Counted from the first letter of the stretch, positions 29,728-40,894 are shown. The stretch is DNA of 56,517 nucleotides from an uncultured Acetobacteraceae bacterium (GCA_903918315.1 CAIXEA010000095.1:1-56517); one strand, 5' to 3'. The notes: generated by a model from the letters alone, not told the origin. A program made the numbers and translations.

Positions 29728-31680
29728 ATGGCCACGAAACCGAGCACCACCACCGAAACCGTGACCACCGAACAGGACGTGGAAAGCAACCTGCTGGATG
29801 TGCAGACCGTCGCCGTCAAGAAGCTGATCGCCCGCGGCAAGGAACGCGGCTACATCACCTTCGACGAGCTGAACGCCATCCTGCCCTCGGACCAGAACAG
29901 CTCCGAGCAGATCGAAGACGTGATGGCCAATTTCTCGGAAATGGGCATCCAGGTCGTCGAGAGCGAAGATAACGAAGACGGCGACGCCCCCGCCGCCAAG
30001 GCCGAGAAGGCCGAGGAAGAAGAAGCCGAAGAGCAGACCGGCAACGTCGACGAAGCGAGCCTCGGCCGCACCGACGACCCCGTCCGCATGTATCTGCGCG
30101 AGATGGGCAGCGTCGAGCTGCTGTCGCGGGAAGGCGAAATCGCGATCGCCAAGCGGATCGAAGCCGGCCGCGACATGATGATCAACGGGCTGTGCGAAAG
30201 CCCGCTGACCTTCAAGGCAATCATCTCCTGGCACGACCAGCTCAAAGCCGGCCGCATGTTGCTGCGTGACATCATCGATCTGGAAGCCACCGATGGCGCC
30301 GGCGCCCCCGTCGTCGTCGAGGGTGGAGAGGTCGAGGAAGCCGCCGCCCCGGTCCAGAGCTTCACGCCGCCGCCCGACGACCTGGATGGCGACGATGAAA
30401 ACGAAGGCCCGTCCATGTCGCTGTCCGCGCTGGAGGAGAAGCTGAAGCCCGAGGTCCTCGCGAACTTCGAGGAAATCGAGAACCTGTACAAGAAGCTGTA
30501 CAAGATGCAGCATCGCCGGCTGGAGACGATGACCTCCGGCGAAGAAGTGACCACGCGGTCGGAAAAGACCTACGAAAAGACCCGCGAAGAGCTGGTCCAG
30601 AAGGTCGGCCAGGTCCGCCTGCACAACAACCGCATCGAAGAGCTGGTTACCCAACTCAAGCAGCTCAACCAGCGCCTGACCACGCTGGAAGGCCAGCTGA
30701 TGCGCATGGCCGAGGGCTGCAAGGTCAACCGTGAGGAGTTCCTGAAGAACTACCGCGGCGCCGAACTGGACCCGAACTGGCTGGAAAAAGTCAGCCACCT
30801 GACCGGCAAGGGCTGGCGCCTGTTCGCCGCCAAGCACCCGACCGATATCGGCAACGTGCGCGGCCAGATCTCCGCCGTCGCCACCGATGCCAGCCTGCCG
30901 ATTGACGAGTTCCGCCGGGTCTATGTGACGGTGTCGCGCGGGGAGCGTGACAGCGCCCGGGCGAAGAAGGAAATGATCGAAGCGAATTTGCGCCTCGTGA
31001 TCTCCATCGCCAAGAAATACACCAATCGCGGCTTGCAGTTCCTGGATCTGATCCAGGAGGGCAATATCGGCCTGATGAAGGCGGTGGATAAGTTCGAATA
31101 CCGCCGGGGCTACAAGTTCTCCACCTACGCGACCTGGTGGATCCGGCAGGCGATCACGCGCTCGATAGCCGATCAGGCCCGGACCATCCGCATTCCCGTG
31201 CATATGATCGAGACGATCAACAAGCTGGTGCGCACGAGCCGCCAGATGCTGCACGAGATCGGGCGTGAGCCGGCGCCGGAAGAACTGGCGGAAAAGCTGG
31301 GCATGCCGCTGGAGAAAGTGCGCAAGGTCCTGAAAATCGCCAAGGAGCCGATCAGCCTGGAGACGCCGATTGGCGATGAGGAAGATTCGCACCTCGGCGA
31401 CTTCATCGAGGACAAGGCGGCGGTGATCCCGCTGGATGCGGCCATCCAGGCCAATCTGCGCGAAGCCACCACCCGCGTGCTGTCGTCCCTCACCCCGCGT
31501 GAGGAACGCGTGCTGCGCATGCGGTTTGGGATTGGGATGAACACCGACCACACGCTGGAAGAGGTTGGCCAACAGTTCAACGTGACTCGCGAGCGTATTC
31601 GCCAGATCGAGGCGAAGGCGCTGCGCAAGCTGAAGCACCCGAGCCGGAGCCGGAAGCTGCGCAGCTTCCTGGATGATTGA
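29728..31680 (+). CDS. rpoD: RNA polymerase primary sigma factor RpoD (sigma-70)
   Basis: 650 aa from the ATG at 29728 with AAGGAG 11 bases upstream. All regions are present: 1.1 ([19 protein letters not shown]), an acidic non-conserved insert, 1.2 ([20 protein letters not shown]), 2.4 ([20 protein letters not shown]), 3 ([16 protein letters not shown]) and the region 4 HTH ([16 protein letters not shown]). It directs core polymerase to housekeeping promoters. It lies 74 bases after dnaG with duplicated palindromes between. Confidence 0.96.
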   Translation: MATKPSTTTETVTTEQDVESNLLDVQTVAVKKLIARGKERGYITFDELNAILPSDQNSSEQIEDVMANFSEMGIQVVESEDNEDGDAPAAKAEKAEEEEAEEQTGNVDEASLGRTDDPVRMYLREMGSVELLSREGEIAIAKRIEAGRDMMINGLCESPLTFKAIISWHDQLKAGRMLLRDIIDLEATDGAGAPVVVEGGEVEEAAAPVQSFTPPPDDLDGDDENEGPSMSLSALEEKLKPEVLANFEEIENLYKKLYKMQHRRLETMTSGEEVTTRSEKTYEKTREELVQKVGQVRLHNNRIEELVTQLKQLNQRLTTLEGQLMRMAEGCKVNREEFLKNYRGAELDPNWLEKVSHLTGKGWRLFAAKHPTDIGNVRGQISAVATDASLPIDEFRRVYVTVSRGERDSARAKKEMIEANLRLVISIAKKYTNRGLQFLDLIQEGNIGLMKAVDKFEYRRGYKFSTYATWWIRQAITRSIADQARTIRIPVHMIETINKLVRTSRQMLHEIGREPAPEELAEKLGMPLEKVRKVLKIAKEPISLETPIGDEEDSHLGDFIEDKAAVIPLDAAIQANLREATTRVLSSLTPREERVLRMRFGIGMNTDHTLEEVGQQFNVTRERIRQIEAKALRKLKHPSRSRKLRSFLDD

Positions 31681-31694
31681 TGCTGACGCGGCTG

Positions 31695-31719
31695 CGGGGC
31701 CGCATCCATTGTGGCCCCG
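31695..31719 (+). terminator. Possible hairpin after rpoD
   Basis: CGGGGCC (31695-31701) pairs with GGCCCCG (31713-31719), 15 bases after the stop. No T run follows, so termination is uncertain. Confidence 0.4.
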
Positions 31720-31817
31720 TGGTGAATTCTTGCGATCCATCAACCCGCACTAATCCCGGTATCGCCCCCTGCCCGCGACCGCGCTAAACTCCCGCTCAGA
31801 CAGGGGGCGCGGACAGA

Positions 31818-32381
31818 ATGCTGGACTCGACGGTGCGTGTGGCGGTGACCGTGACCTTTCTGCGGATGGACCGCCGCCCGGCGGACCCCGCCCCGCCGCT
31901 GCCGCCCGGCTACACGATTGAGCGCGCCACCCATCCCAGCGTCGCCTTCTATCGTTACCTCTATAACACCGTTGGCGCCGACTATGTCTGGTGGCTCCGC
32001 CGCACCGTCCCCGACTCCGAAATCGCCGAGCTCATGGCCGATCGGCATGTGTCCATTCACACGCTGTATCATGAGGGGGAGCCGGCGGGGTTCTTCGAGC
32101 TCGATAGCCGCAACTGGCAGGATGTGAACCTCAGCTATTTCGGGCTGATGCCGCATGCAGTGGGCACCGGTATTGGCTACCGCTTCCTGCGTGCCGCGAT
32201 CGAGGCGGGCTGGGACATGGTGGGCGCGCGGGGCATGACGGTGAACACCTGCACGGCGGATCATCCGCGGGCGCTGCCGACATATCTGCGGTCCGGCTTC
32301 CGGCAGACGCGCCAGGCGCGGGAGGTCTGGAACATCCCGACCCGGCTGGGCCTGCGCATTCCGCCGCATCTGCGCGCCTAG
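31818..32381 (+). CDS. GNAT-family N-acetyltransferase
   Basis: 187 aa. The acetyl-CoA loop is in YFGLMPHAVGTGIGYRFL, and the end of the fold in VNTCTADHPRALPTYLRSGF, a pattern typical of GNAT enzymes. Substrate unknown. The stop codon TAG is the first three bases of a repeat element whose other edge ends the convergent chaC gene. Confidence 0.82.
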   Translation: MLDSTVRVAVTVTFLRMDRRPADPAPPLPPGYTIERATHPSVAFYRYLYNTVGADYVWWLRRTVPDSEIAELMADRHVSIHTLYHEGEPAGFFELDSRNWQDVNLSYFGLMPHAVGTGIGYRFLRAAIEAGWDMVGARGMTVNTCTADHPRALPTYLRSGFRQTRQAREVWNIPTRLGLRIPPHLRA

Positions 32382-32482
32382 AGCGGGATGACCGCTGATA
32401 GGCGCGGCCATCCCGTTCCAGGCTCTTGTCTAATCGCGGGATTCAGACCTCCGGTGATTCCACCTACGGCCATCCCGCTCTA
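32379..32482. repeat. Dispersed palindromic repeat, copy A
   Basis: TAGAGCGGGATG (32379-32390) is the exact reverse complement of CATCCCGCTCTA (32471-32482). An internal copy at about 32405-32418 pairs with the left arm at 12 of 14 positions. CTCCGGTGATTCCACCT (32449-32465) is identical, on the other strand, to 51842-51858 in copy C. Both TAG stops of the convergent GNAT and chaC genes are the element's ends. It fills the whole intergenic space and could serve as a two-way terminator. Confidence 0.8.
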
Positions 32483-33151
32483 ATCGGATCCCACCATCCG
32501 ATGCAGCCGCTCCAGCGAGCGGTCGCGCAGACCGAGGCCGTTCAGCGCCGCCACCGTCTCCCGCAGATAAGCGCGGCAGGTGCCCAGCGCGCCGCTCGCC
32601 GTTGCCAGGCGTTCGGCGATCAGCGCCTCATCCAATCGCCCGGCGTAGCGGGGGTAATCGCGATTGACCACGAAGGTCGCGGCGCGGACCGGCCCGTCCT
32701 CGGTCATCACCCGCACCCAGCGGGAGCGATAGGCACCGGTGAACAACTCCCGCCGCCAAGGAAGCAGGAGTTCCTCCCGCGCCCGGTCCGCCGGCACCCG
32801 GAACAAGGCGCCCTGGCAGGAACCGCCACGATCCAGCGCCAGCATCAAACCGGGGTTCTCAGGGGAGCCTCGGCCCATCCGCAGCCACAGGCAGTAGCGC
32901 CGGTGCCAGCCTTGCACTGTCCCGCCGCGGCGTTCCGCGAAGTGGAAGGCGGGGTTCCACATCAAGGAACCATAGCCGAACAACCACACGTCTTCGCGTG
33001 ACCCATGCTCCGCCAGCTTTGCATCCAAATCGGCCTGGATCGCCGCATCGGATTGGAACACGGTGTCGGCCGGCGCGCGCCGCTTCGCTTCCTCCATCAG
33101 GGAGCCATCAAGCAGCCTCTCCCGCGTGACGATCATCGGTTCTTCGGTCAT
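32480..33151 (-). CDS. chaC: Gamma-glutamylcyclotransferase of the ChaC family
   Basis: 223 aa, cytosolic. Expected to cleave glutathione to 5-oxoproline and Cys-Gly. Family signature VWLFGYGSLMWNPAFHFAER is present, followed by GWHRRYCLWL and the conserved Glu region (AREELLLPWRREL). It is the third gene of an MBL hydrolase-LysE-ChaC unit, 4 bases after lysE. The stop TAG is the edge of repeat copy A. Confidence 0.9.
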   Translation of the reverse strand: MTEEPMIVTRERLLDGSLMEEAKRRAPADTVFQSDAAIQADLDAKLAEHGSREDVWLFGYGSLMWNPAFHFAERRGGTVQGWHRRYCLWLRMGRGSPENPGLMLALDRGGSCQGALFRVPADRAREELLLPWRRELFTGAYRSRWVRVMTEDGPVRAATFVVNRDYPRYAGRLDEALIAERLATASGALGTCRAYLRETVAALNGLGLRDRSLERLHRMVGSD

Positions 33152-33155
33152 GCCT

Positions 33156-33791
33156 CTATCCTTGCCGCGCCAGGCCGGCGCCAGCGGTTAAGATCGCGTG
33201 AAGACCGAAGCCCAGGAACAGGACCCCAGCCAAGCGCGCCACCCATAGTGCGTGCCGACGGTAGAACCGGCGGACGGGCCCGGCGCCAATCAAAGCGATC
33301 AGTACGATATCGGCGCACACAAAACCGGCGCAGGCAGCGGCGAGCAGCGGCGGCAGCGACTCCCAGCCCAGCGATGCTGCATGCGCGGCCAAAGAAGCGG
33401 TGAACATAGCCACCGCCACCGGATAGGCTTTGGGGTTGGAAAGGCCGAAGGCCAGGCCGCGCATCAGCGGCCGCTTCGGCTCGGTCGACAGTGCCCCGCC
33501 TTCCCCCAGCCGGGCCGTCACCCCGCCATAACCGAGCCAGCAGAGATACAGTCCGCAGCCCAGGCCGAGCAGATCGAAGACCAAGGTGCCAATGGTGCGG
33601 GCGCCGATAATGGCGGTGAGCGCCAGCGTCGCCCAGAGGATATCGCCAGCCAGATGCCCGCACAGAAACATGGCTCCAGCGCGGCGGCCTTGCCCCGCGC
33701 CGATGCCCAGCAAGGCCAGAAAGGCCGGCCCCGGCGCCAAAGAATAGGCGGCGCCGGAGACAGCAGACGCAATCAGCAGGCTGGCATTCAC
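33156..33791 (-). CDS. LysE-family translocator
   Basis: 211 aa with about six hydrophobic segments. N-terminal ASAVSGAAYSLAPGPAFLALLG carries the PGP motif of the LysE/RhtB exporters; GLAFGLSNPKAYP is the conserved second motif. Probably exports an amino acid or related small molecule from the cytoplasm. The start overlaps the MBL gene stop by 4 bases. Confidence 0.85.
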   Translation of the reverse strand: MNASLLIASAVSGAAYSLAPGPAFLALLGIGAGQGRRAGAMFLCGHLAGDILWATLALTAIIGARTIGTLVFDLLGLGCGLYLCWLGYGGVTARLGEGGALSTEPKRPLMRGLAFGLSNPKAYPVAVAMFTASLAAHAASLGWESLPPLLAAACAGFVCADIVLIALIGAGPVRRFYRRHALWVARLAGVLFLGFGLHAILTAGAGLARQG

Positions 33792-34675
33792 CCACCGAAG
33801 CCTTGATCCCAGGGCTCCGGCAGCATGATGTAGCCGTCGCCGCTGCGGGTCAGATGGGCAAAGCCGGGGAAATGCACGTGCATGCCGGCGATCAACTGGC
33901 GGTCGTTGGTGACCATGTCGAACACGCGGGTGCGCGTCGCGGCGGCGGCGTGCGGGTCGGTGTCGAACACCATGGTGACCTCGGGGCGGGGGATCTGCAC
34001 CTCGGGGACATGGATGATGTCGCCCCAGATCAGCAGCGAGTCCTTACCGGACGACACCATGTAACCGGAATGGCCTGGGGTGTGGCCGTGCATGGGGATG
34101 GAGCGCACGCCGGGGAACACCTCAACGCTGCCGGAAAAGGTCTTCATCTGGTTGTGGTACGGCGCCATCTGGTCGCGCGCGCACTGGAAATACATGATCC
34201 TGGCACGTTCCGCGGCCTGGTTCATGGCCACATCGTCCTGCCAATGCTTCGGCTCGTTCTCGTGCACGACCAGCTCGGCGTTCGGGAAGAACTTCTGCCC
34301 GGTCTTCGGATCGGTCAGGCCGGCCGAATGGTCGGGATGCATATGGGTCAGGATGACGGTGTCGATATCGGCCGGGTTCACGCCCGCGGCCTTGAGGTTC
34401 TGCTGCAGCTTGCCGGCGGTGGGCAGCAGGTAGTCGCCCGAGCCGGTTTCGACCAGCGCCAGGCGGCCGGCGGAGTAGATCAGGTAGCAGTTGACCGAGG
34501 TCCGGCGGCCCGGGCGGAAGGCGCCGCTCAGCAGCGTATTGGCGTCATCGCCGGTGATGTTCTGCATCACATCGACGGTGCCATCGAGGTAGCCGTCGGA
34601 CAGGGCGGTCACCACGATGTCGCCGATACGGCGGTGGTAGAAGCCGGGGATTTGCTTGTTGGGAATGGTGATCAC
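33788..34675 (-). CDS. MBL-fold metallo-hydrolase
   Basis: 295 aa. The metallo-beta-lactamase motif HMHPDHSAG (H-x-H-x-D-H) and the downstream GHTPGHSGY and GDIIH metal ligands give a dinuclear zinc site. Similar proteins include N-acylhomoserine lactonases and other lactonases, so quorum quenching is possible but not shown. No signal peptide is evident. First gene of the MBL-lysE-chaC unit. Confidence 0.85.
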   Translation of the reverse strand: MITIPNKQIPGFYHRRIGDIVVTALSDGYLDGTVDVMQNITGDDANTLLSGAFRPGRRTSVNCYLIYSAGRLALVETGSGDYLLPTAGKLQQNLKAAGVNPADIDTVILTHMHPDHSAGLTDPKTGQKFFPNAELVVHENEPKHWQDDVAMNQAAERARIMYFQCARDQMAPYHNQMKTFSGSVEVFPGVRSIPMHGHTPGHSGYMVSSGKDSLLIWGDIIHVPEVQIPRPEVTMVFDTDPHAAAATRTRVFDMVTNDRQLIAGMHVHFPGFAHLTRSGDGYIMLPEPWDQGFGG

Positions 34676-34869
34676 GCGGGGTCTCCTGCTTGGACGTTTG
34701 ATGGCGCCTGTATAGTGGGTTGGATGCGGGGTGGGGAGGGGGACTGGAAAATCCCTACCGCCTCATGGGTCGCTGCGTCCGGTTCGCCCGTCTCGCCCAA
34801 TGGGGCGCGGAATTTTCTTGCCGCGTGAGACTGGCCGAACATAGGGTATTGCAATCTGGTGTGGTGGCG

Positions 34870-35115
34870 ATGGCGGAAGGCAATGGCGTTGATCTAACGG
34901 CGATTTATCAGTTGCTGGCCCAGGTGGCGGCAACGGAGACGGGTCATACGCAGTTGTTAAACAGCCAGTCTCAAGTGTTGAACAACCATACCGAGGTCTT
35001 GCTCAGTCATTCGCAGATATTGGACAGCTCGGCGTTCAGAGCGCGTTCCAGCAACCGCTTCTTCAGTGCCCGGAATATGCCATCCTCGCCGAGCAGGTCG
35101 GAGGGCTTCTCATAG
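34870..35115 (+). pseudogene. Heptad-repeat ORF truncated by an IS remnant
   Basis: From the ATG at 34870 the product has four consecutive seven-residue units: HTQLLNS, QSQVLNN, HTEVLLS, HSQILDS. This is a pattern of a short parallel coiled coil. After ILD the frame enters sequence that, on the other strand, encodes an IS256-type transposase start, so the last 30 residues and the stop at 35115 are foreign. The original protein was longer; its function is unknown. Upstream of 34870 no good start or ribosome site is visible. Confidence 0.55.
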
Positions 35116-35159
35116 CCGGACAGCAACTCGTCCAGTAGTTCAGGGCGGATATCTCGCAT
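35007..35159 (-). pseudogene. IS256-family transposase, N-terminal fragment
   Basis: 50 codons: MRDIRPELLDELLSGYEKPS, then DLLGEDGIFRALKKRLLERA and LNAELSNICE. The first 44 residues match the typical start of IS256-family transposases (MRDIRPELLDELL...GYEKPEDLLGEDG...LKKALIERALGAEL). A GAAGGAGC ribosome site precedes the ATG. The DDE catalytic domain is absent, so it is not functional. Confidence 0.85.
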
Positions 35160-35226
35160 CGTGGGGCTCCTTCAGGGACAAGGGAGCCACGGATTAGCTA
35201 CTTACACAAAAGGCCTGACACTCTCG
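35025..35226 (-). mobile_element. Remnant of one end of an IS256-family insertion sequence
   Basis: It contains the transposase start and the leader up to an end resembling IS256 terminal repeats (GTGTCAGGCCTTTTGTGTAA on the minus strand, about 35202-35221). The other end lies abruptly at about 35025 inside the heptad ORF, so the rest of the element was deleted. The exact end at 35200-35230 is estimated by eye. Confidence 0.75.
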
Positions 35227-35257
35227 GGGTTTCCAAGCGCGGCTTAGTGGCTCACCC

Positions 35258-36022
35258 CTACCAGTTAGGCCGCCGCTTCTCGACAAACGCCGACAGCCCC
35301 TCCTGCGCCTCCGGCAGCTCGACCACCGCCGCCAGCGCATCCGCTACATCTTCAATGCTCCGATGCAAATCCAGCGCATTCGCCCGGTGGAACGCATTGC
35401 GCCCGAACCGCATGACACTGGCCGCTTTCCCCGCCATCTCCCGCGCCAGCGCCCGCGCCTCATCCAGGACCTGATCCGTGGGCACGATGCGGTTGATCAG
35501 CCCCAACGCCTCCGCCCGAGCGGCCGAGAAAGCCTTGCCCCCGAACAGCAGCTCAAACGCCCGGTGCCGGCCGATGATCCTGGGCAGGATCACGAAATGA
35601 ATGGCCGGGATCAGCCCGACATCGATCTCCGGATACCCGAACGTCGCGGCCTCCCCCGCCACGATCATGTCGCACGACACCGCCAGTGTCATGCCCCCGG
35701 CCCGGGCCGCGCCGGCCACCGCCGCGATGCTCGGCTTGCCCAGCCGGTACTGCACATCGTTGTATTCGACGTAGAGCCGTTCGAGGAACTGCCGCATGTC
35801 CCGCCCCGGGCGGCCCTTGACGATATCAAGGTCGAGGCCGGCGCAGAACACTTTCGGATTGGCACTCGTCAGCAGCACCGCCCTCGCACGGTCATCGGCC
35901 GCCGCGCGGCGAAAGGCGGCGATCACGCCCTCGATCAGTTCGAGGCTCAGGGCGTTCACCGGCGGGCGGTCGATGGTGATTTCCGCGACCCGATCGCGGA
36001 TCTCGTAGTGGATTGCGGGCAT
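35258..36022 (-). CDS. Enoyl-CoA hydratase/isomerase family protein
   Basis: 254 aa crotonase-fold enzyme acting on acyl-CoA thioesters. Oxyanion-hole residues are in SANPKVFCAGLDL and VAGAARAGGMTLAVSCD. Active-site Glu positions of hydratases (EAATFGYPEIDVGLIP region) are partly conserved, so hydration is possible but isomerase or hydrolase activity is not excluded. It lies 11 bases downstream of an SDR gene on the same strand. Confidence 0.87.
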   Translation of the reverse strand: MPAIHYEIRDRVAEITIDRPPVNALSLELIEGVIAAFRRAAADDRARAVLLTSANPKVFCAGLDLDIVKGRPGRDMRQFLERLYVEYNDVQYRLGKPSIAAVAGAARAGGMTLAVSCDMIVAGEAATFGYPEIDVGLIPAIHFVILPRIIGRHRAFELLFGGKAFSAARAEALGLINRIVPTDQVLDEARALAREMAGKAASVMRFGRNAFHRANALDLHRSIEDVADALAAVVELPEAQEGLSAFVEKRRPNW

Positions 36023-36033
36023 AGGACAAACCT

Positions 36034-36777
36034 TTACTGCGCAATATAGCCGCCATCGATCACCAGCTCGGTGCCGGTGACGAACGACGCCTCATCGGAC
36101 GCCAGAAACAACACGCCATACGCCACCTCGATCGGTTCCCCCAACCGGCGCAGCGGCGTCTGCGCGATCTTGGGGGAACGCCCGGCCTGGTTGGTGGCAT
36201 TCAGCATCGGCGGCATGTAGCCCGGATGCACCGAGTTCACCCGCACGCCGGACGGCCCGTATTTCGCCGCCGCCGCCTTGGTATAGATGCGGACCGCCCC
36301 CTTCGACGCGGCATAGCCGGGATGGCTGTCCTGGCTGCCAACGAAACCCATGATCGATGAGATATTGACGATCGAGCCCTTGCCCGCCTTCGCCATCTCC
36401 GCCGCCGCGTGTTTGGTACCCAGGAACACGCTGGTCGCGTTCACAGTCAGCAGCCTCTGCCAGCCCTCCAGCGCGTCGATATCACCCACCGCGCTGCCGG
36501 AAATGCCGGCATTGTTCACGAGGATATCCAAACGCCCGTAGGTCGCGATGGTCTCAGCGATCAGCCGCTGCCAGTCGGCTTCCGACGTGACATCGGTGCG
36601 GATGAACCGCGCCCGCCCCTGACCGGCATTGATATCCGCCGCCAGCGCTTCGCCTTCTTTCTCCAGCAGATCGGCGATCACCACCGCCGCGCCCTGTTCG
36701 ACGAACAGGCGCACCTCCGCCTCCCCCATCCCGTGGGCGCCGCCCGTCACGATGGCCACTTTGTCCTTGAGCCGCAT
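36034..36777 (-). CDS. Short-chain dehydrogenase/reductase
   Basis: 247 aa NAD(P)-dependent oxidoreductase. The cofactor motif is TGGAHGMG (11-18), followed by NNAG, catalytic Ser in NISSIMGF and YAASK. The C-terminal DEASFVTGTELVIDGGYIAQ is the usual SDR end. Glucose-1-dehydrogenase-like and 3-hydroxyacyl variants look alike, so the substrate is open. First in a two-gene unit with the enoyl-CoA hydratase. Confidence 0.87.
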   Translation of the reverse strand: MRLKDKVAIVTGGAHGMGEAEVRLFVEQGAAVVIADLLEKEGEALAADINAGQGRARFIRTDVTSEADWQRLIAETIATYGRLDILVNNAGISGSAVGDIDALEGWQRLLTVNATSVFLGTKHAAAEMAKAGKGSIVNISSIMGFVGSQDSHPGYAASKGAVRIYTKAAAAKYGPSGVRVNSVHPGYMPPMLNATNQAGRSPKIAQTPLRRLGEPIEVAYGVLFLASDEASFVTGTELVIDGGYIAQ

Positions 36778-36927
36778 GGTTCTCTCCCTTTGCCGCGTTT
36801 CCGGGCGCGATCATCCGCCGGGAAAGAAAAGCGGGCAACCCGGTGAAAAACGCCGCCGTGTTCAGACTTTGTTAACTTTGTACTGCCACACTCCGCCGAT
36901 CGCCCCTTGGCCATAAGGACCGGAGCC

Positions 36928-38259
36928 ATGCATCCCAACGACCATCGTGACGTCAGACTGCGCTTTCTGGGCATCACGCCGGAAACGAGCCGCCTGGTCG
37001 CCGCCTTCTGGCCGCACGCCGAAGCCGCCTTGCCATCGGTGCTGGACGATTTCTACCACCATGCCACCGGCACGCCGGACCTCGCGAAGCTTATCGGCAA
37101 CGACATGCCGCGCCTGAAAAAGGCGCAAATCACCCATTGGCAACGCCTGTTCTCCGGCCGCTTCGATGATGCCTATTTCGCCAGCGCGCGCGCGGTCGGG
37201 ATGATGCACAACAAGATCGATCTGGAACCGCGCTGGTATATCGGGGGCAATACATTCGTGGTCGCGCGGCTGCTGCCGCTGGCGGTGCGGGCGCATCGCT
37301 GGTCACCCGCCAAGGCCGCCGCCACCGTCGCCGCCATCCAGACCGTGGCCATGCTCGACATGGATATCGCCATCTCGGTCTATCAGGAAACCATGGCCGC
37401 TGAGCGTGGCCTGCGCGGCCGGATGGAAACGCTGACCCAGTCATTCGGCTCCCAGGTCGGGTCGTTGGTGGGCCAGGTGTCCGCCGCCGCGACCCAGCTG
37501 CAAGGCACCGCCCGCTCCATGAGCGGCACCGCCGGGCAGACCACGCACCAGGCGTCCAACGTCGCCGCCGCGGCGGAAGAAGCCAGCGTCAACGTCCAGA
37601 CCGTTGCCAGCTCCGCCGAGGAACTGGCCGCTTCGATCGCCGAGATTTCCCGCCAGGTGGCGCAATCGGCCCGCATCGCCAGCAAGGCCGCCGACGATGC
37701 CCGGCACACCGACACGGTGGTCCGCGCCCTTGCCGACGGCGCCCAGAAAATCGGCGAGGTCGTCGGCCTGATCAGCAATATCGCCGGGCAGACCAACCTG
37801 CTGGCGCTGAATGCCACGATCGAGGCCGCACGCGCCGGCGATGCCGGCAAGGGGTTCGCCGTGGTCGCGAGTGAGGTCAAAAGCCTGGCCACCCAGACCT
37901 CCAAGGCCACCGAACAGATCAGCCAGCAAATCGGCCAGATCCAGTCCGCCACCAACGAAGCCGTCGCCGCCATTCATGGCATCGCCACCACCATCGCCGA
38001 AGTCAACCAGATCGCCGCCGCCATCGCCGCGGCGGTGGAGGAACAAGGCGCCGCCACCCAGGAAATCGCCCGCAACGTGCAGCAGGCCGCGGCCGGCACG
38101 CAGGAGGTCACTTCGAACATCGCCGGCGTCAGCGAAGGCGCCGGCAGCACCGGAACCGCCGCGGCCGAGGTACTGGATGCCGCGGCCGACCTGGCCCGCC
38201 GCGCGGAGCAACTGAATGGGGAGGTGTCACGCTTTCTCGCCGGTGTGAAAGCAGCCTGA
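36928..38259 (+). CDS. Soluble globin-coupled chemoreceptor (HemAT-like)
   Basis: 443 aa, no transmembrane segment. The start is ATG 36928 with AAGGA 8 bases upstream. Residues 1 to about 165 form a protoglobin: proximal haem His is expected at H94 in [20 protein letters not shown], the globin-coupled-sensor motif. From about 180 on is a methyl-accepting signalling domain, with the CheA/CheW contact tip [20 protein letters not shown]. It probably senses O2 or another haem ligand and signals chemotaxis or a related pathway. No che genes are nearby. Confidence 0.9.
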   Translation: MHPNDHRDVRLRFLGITPETSRLVAAFWPHAEAALPSVLDDFYHHATGTPDLAKLIGNDMPRLKKAQITHWQRLFSGRFDDAYFASARAVGMMHNKIDLEPRWYIGGNTFVVARLLPLAVRAHRWSPAKAAATVAAIQTVAMLDMDIAISVYQETMAAERGLRGRMETLTQSFGSQVGSLVGQVSAAATQLQGTARSMSGTAGQTTHQASNVAAAAEEASVNVQTVASSAEELAASIAEISRQVAQSARIASKAADDARHTDTVVRALADGAQKIGEVVGLISNIAGQTNLLALNATIEAARAGDAGKGFAVVASEVKSLATQTSKATEQISQQIGQIQSATNEAVAAIHGIATTIAEVNQIAAAIAAAVEEQGAATQEIARNVQQAAAGTQEVTSNIAGVSEGAGSTGTAAAEVLDAAADLARRAEQLNGEVSRFLAGVKAA

Positions 38260-38337
38260 GACTCGACCCCATCGAACGCAGCATCGCATGCACCGCATAG
38301 GTCATGCCCGCGGGGATGCCGTCATCGGCCTGGTGCG

Positions 38338-39318
38338 TTAAACGCCCGCTTCATCCCGCGGTGCCGCCGCCCGACTCAACCGATCATTGATGGCGAGGCC
38401 GAGGCCGGTGAGTGGGATGGGCATGACGGCGATGCCGCGCAGGCCCAGCCGTGTTCCCTCGGCGTCCAGCCACCGCAAGCCCTCGAACAGCCGCGCCGCC
38501 GCTTCGGTGGGGTCGCCGCTGGGGCTGAGGGAGAACACCGCCCCCGCCCGGCTCAGCGGCGGGCCAAAGGCCAATAAGGCCTCATCCGCCAGAACCGTCG
38601 CCGCATTCAACCGCACCGGCAAGGACGGCGCGTAGTGGGACGCCAGCATCCCCGGGGACCGCAGGGCGCCACCGGGTGTGACCCCACCCCGGATGACGGG
38701 GCCGATCAAAGCCTCGATCGCTTCAACCGTCGCGCCCCCCGGGCGCAGCAAGATCGGCTGCTCACCACTCAGATCGAGCACCGTCGATTCCACCCCCACC
38801 GCGCAAGGCCCGCTATCCAGGATCGCGGCGATCCGCCCGCCCAGCCCTTGCATCACATGCGCCGCCGTCGTCGGGCTCACCTGCCCTGACCGATTGGCCG
38901 ATGGCGCCGCGATCGGCCGCCCCGCCGCGCGCAACAGCGCCAAAGCGACGGGGTGCGCGGGCACCCGCACCGCCAGCGTATCCAGCCCGGCCCCGGTCAG
39001 CAGCGCCACCGGGCACGCGGCCCGGCGCGGCAGCACCATCGTCAATGGCCCAGGCCACAGCGCGGCCGCCAGCACCCGCGCCGCCTCATTGGGGATGACA
39101 TCGCGAAACGCGGCTTCGAAGGCGGCGTAATGACAGATCAGCGGATTGAAGTGCGGCCGCTGCTTGGCGGCGAAGATCCCCGACACCGCGGCCGCGTTCG
39201 TGGCATCGGCGCCGAGGCCATAGACCGTCTCCGTCCCGAAGGCGACCAGGGCGCCATCGCGCAGCAAGGCACCCGCTTGTGCGATCCCGGCGTCGTCGTC
39301 GAGCAAGATATCGGTCAT
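38338..39318 (-). CDS. Threonylcarbamoyl-AMP synthase, Sua5 type
   Basis: 326 aa; makes the activated precursor for t6A at position 37 of ANN-decoding tRNAs. YrdC domain (about 1-200): TETVYGLGADATNAAAV, KQRPHFNPLICHY, RVPAHPVALALL, APSANRSGQVSPT, and the ESTVLDLSG segment. The C-terminal Sua5 domain begins at about 225 (GMLASHYAPSLPVRL). Start chosen at 39318, which gives the usual YrdC beginning; the longer frame to 39387 overlaps the opposite promoter region. Divergent from pepA with about 90 bases between. Confidence 0.92.
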   Translation of the reverse strand: MTDILLDDDAGIAQAGALLRDGALVAFGTETVYGLGADATNAAAVSGIFAAKQRPHFNPLICHYAAFEAAFRDVIPNEAARVLAAALWPGPLTMVLPRRAACPVALLTGAGLDTLAVRVPAHPVALALLRAAGRPIAAPSANRSGQVSPTTAAHVMQGLGGRIAAILDSGPCAVGVESTVLDLSGEQPILLRPGGATVEAIEALIGPVIRGGVTPGGALRSPGMLASHYAPSLPVRLNAATVLADEALLAFGPPLSRAGAVFSLSPSGDPTEAAARLFEGLRWLDAEGTRLGLRGIAVMPIPLTGLGLAINDRLSRAAAPRDEAGV

Positions 39319-39408
39319 AGGCAGCCAATAACCCCGCAGCCGGGCATGGCAAAGCCCCGTCAGCACGGGTAAAACCGGACGAACCAAATTCCTGGGGGAC
39401 TCCCGACC

Positions 39409-40884
<1,476 letters not shown>

Positions 40885-40894
40885 TCCCTCCGGC

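Noticed and set aside
29719..31743. Minus-strand open frame of 674 aa opposite rpoD
   Set aside because: Same antisense effect; rpoD is unambiguous.
33148..33795. Alternative minus-strand frame of 215 aa overlapping lysE
   Set aside because: It is the shifted frame of the LysE gene and lacks the hydrophobic pattern.
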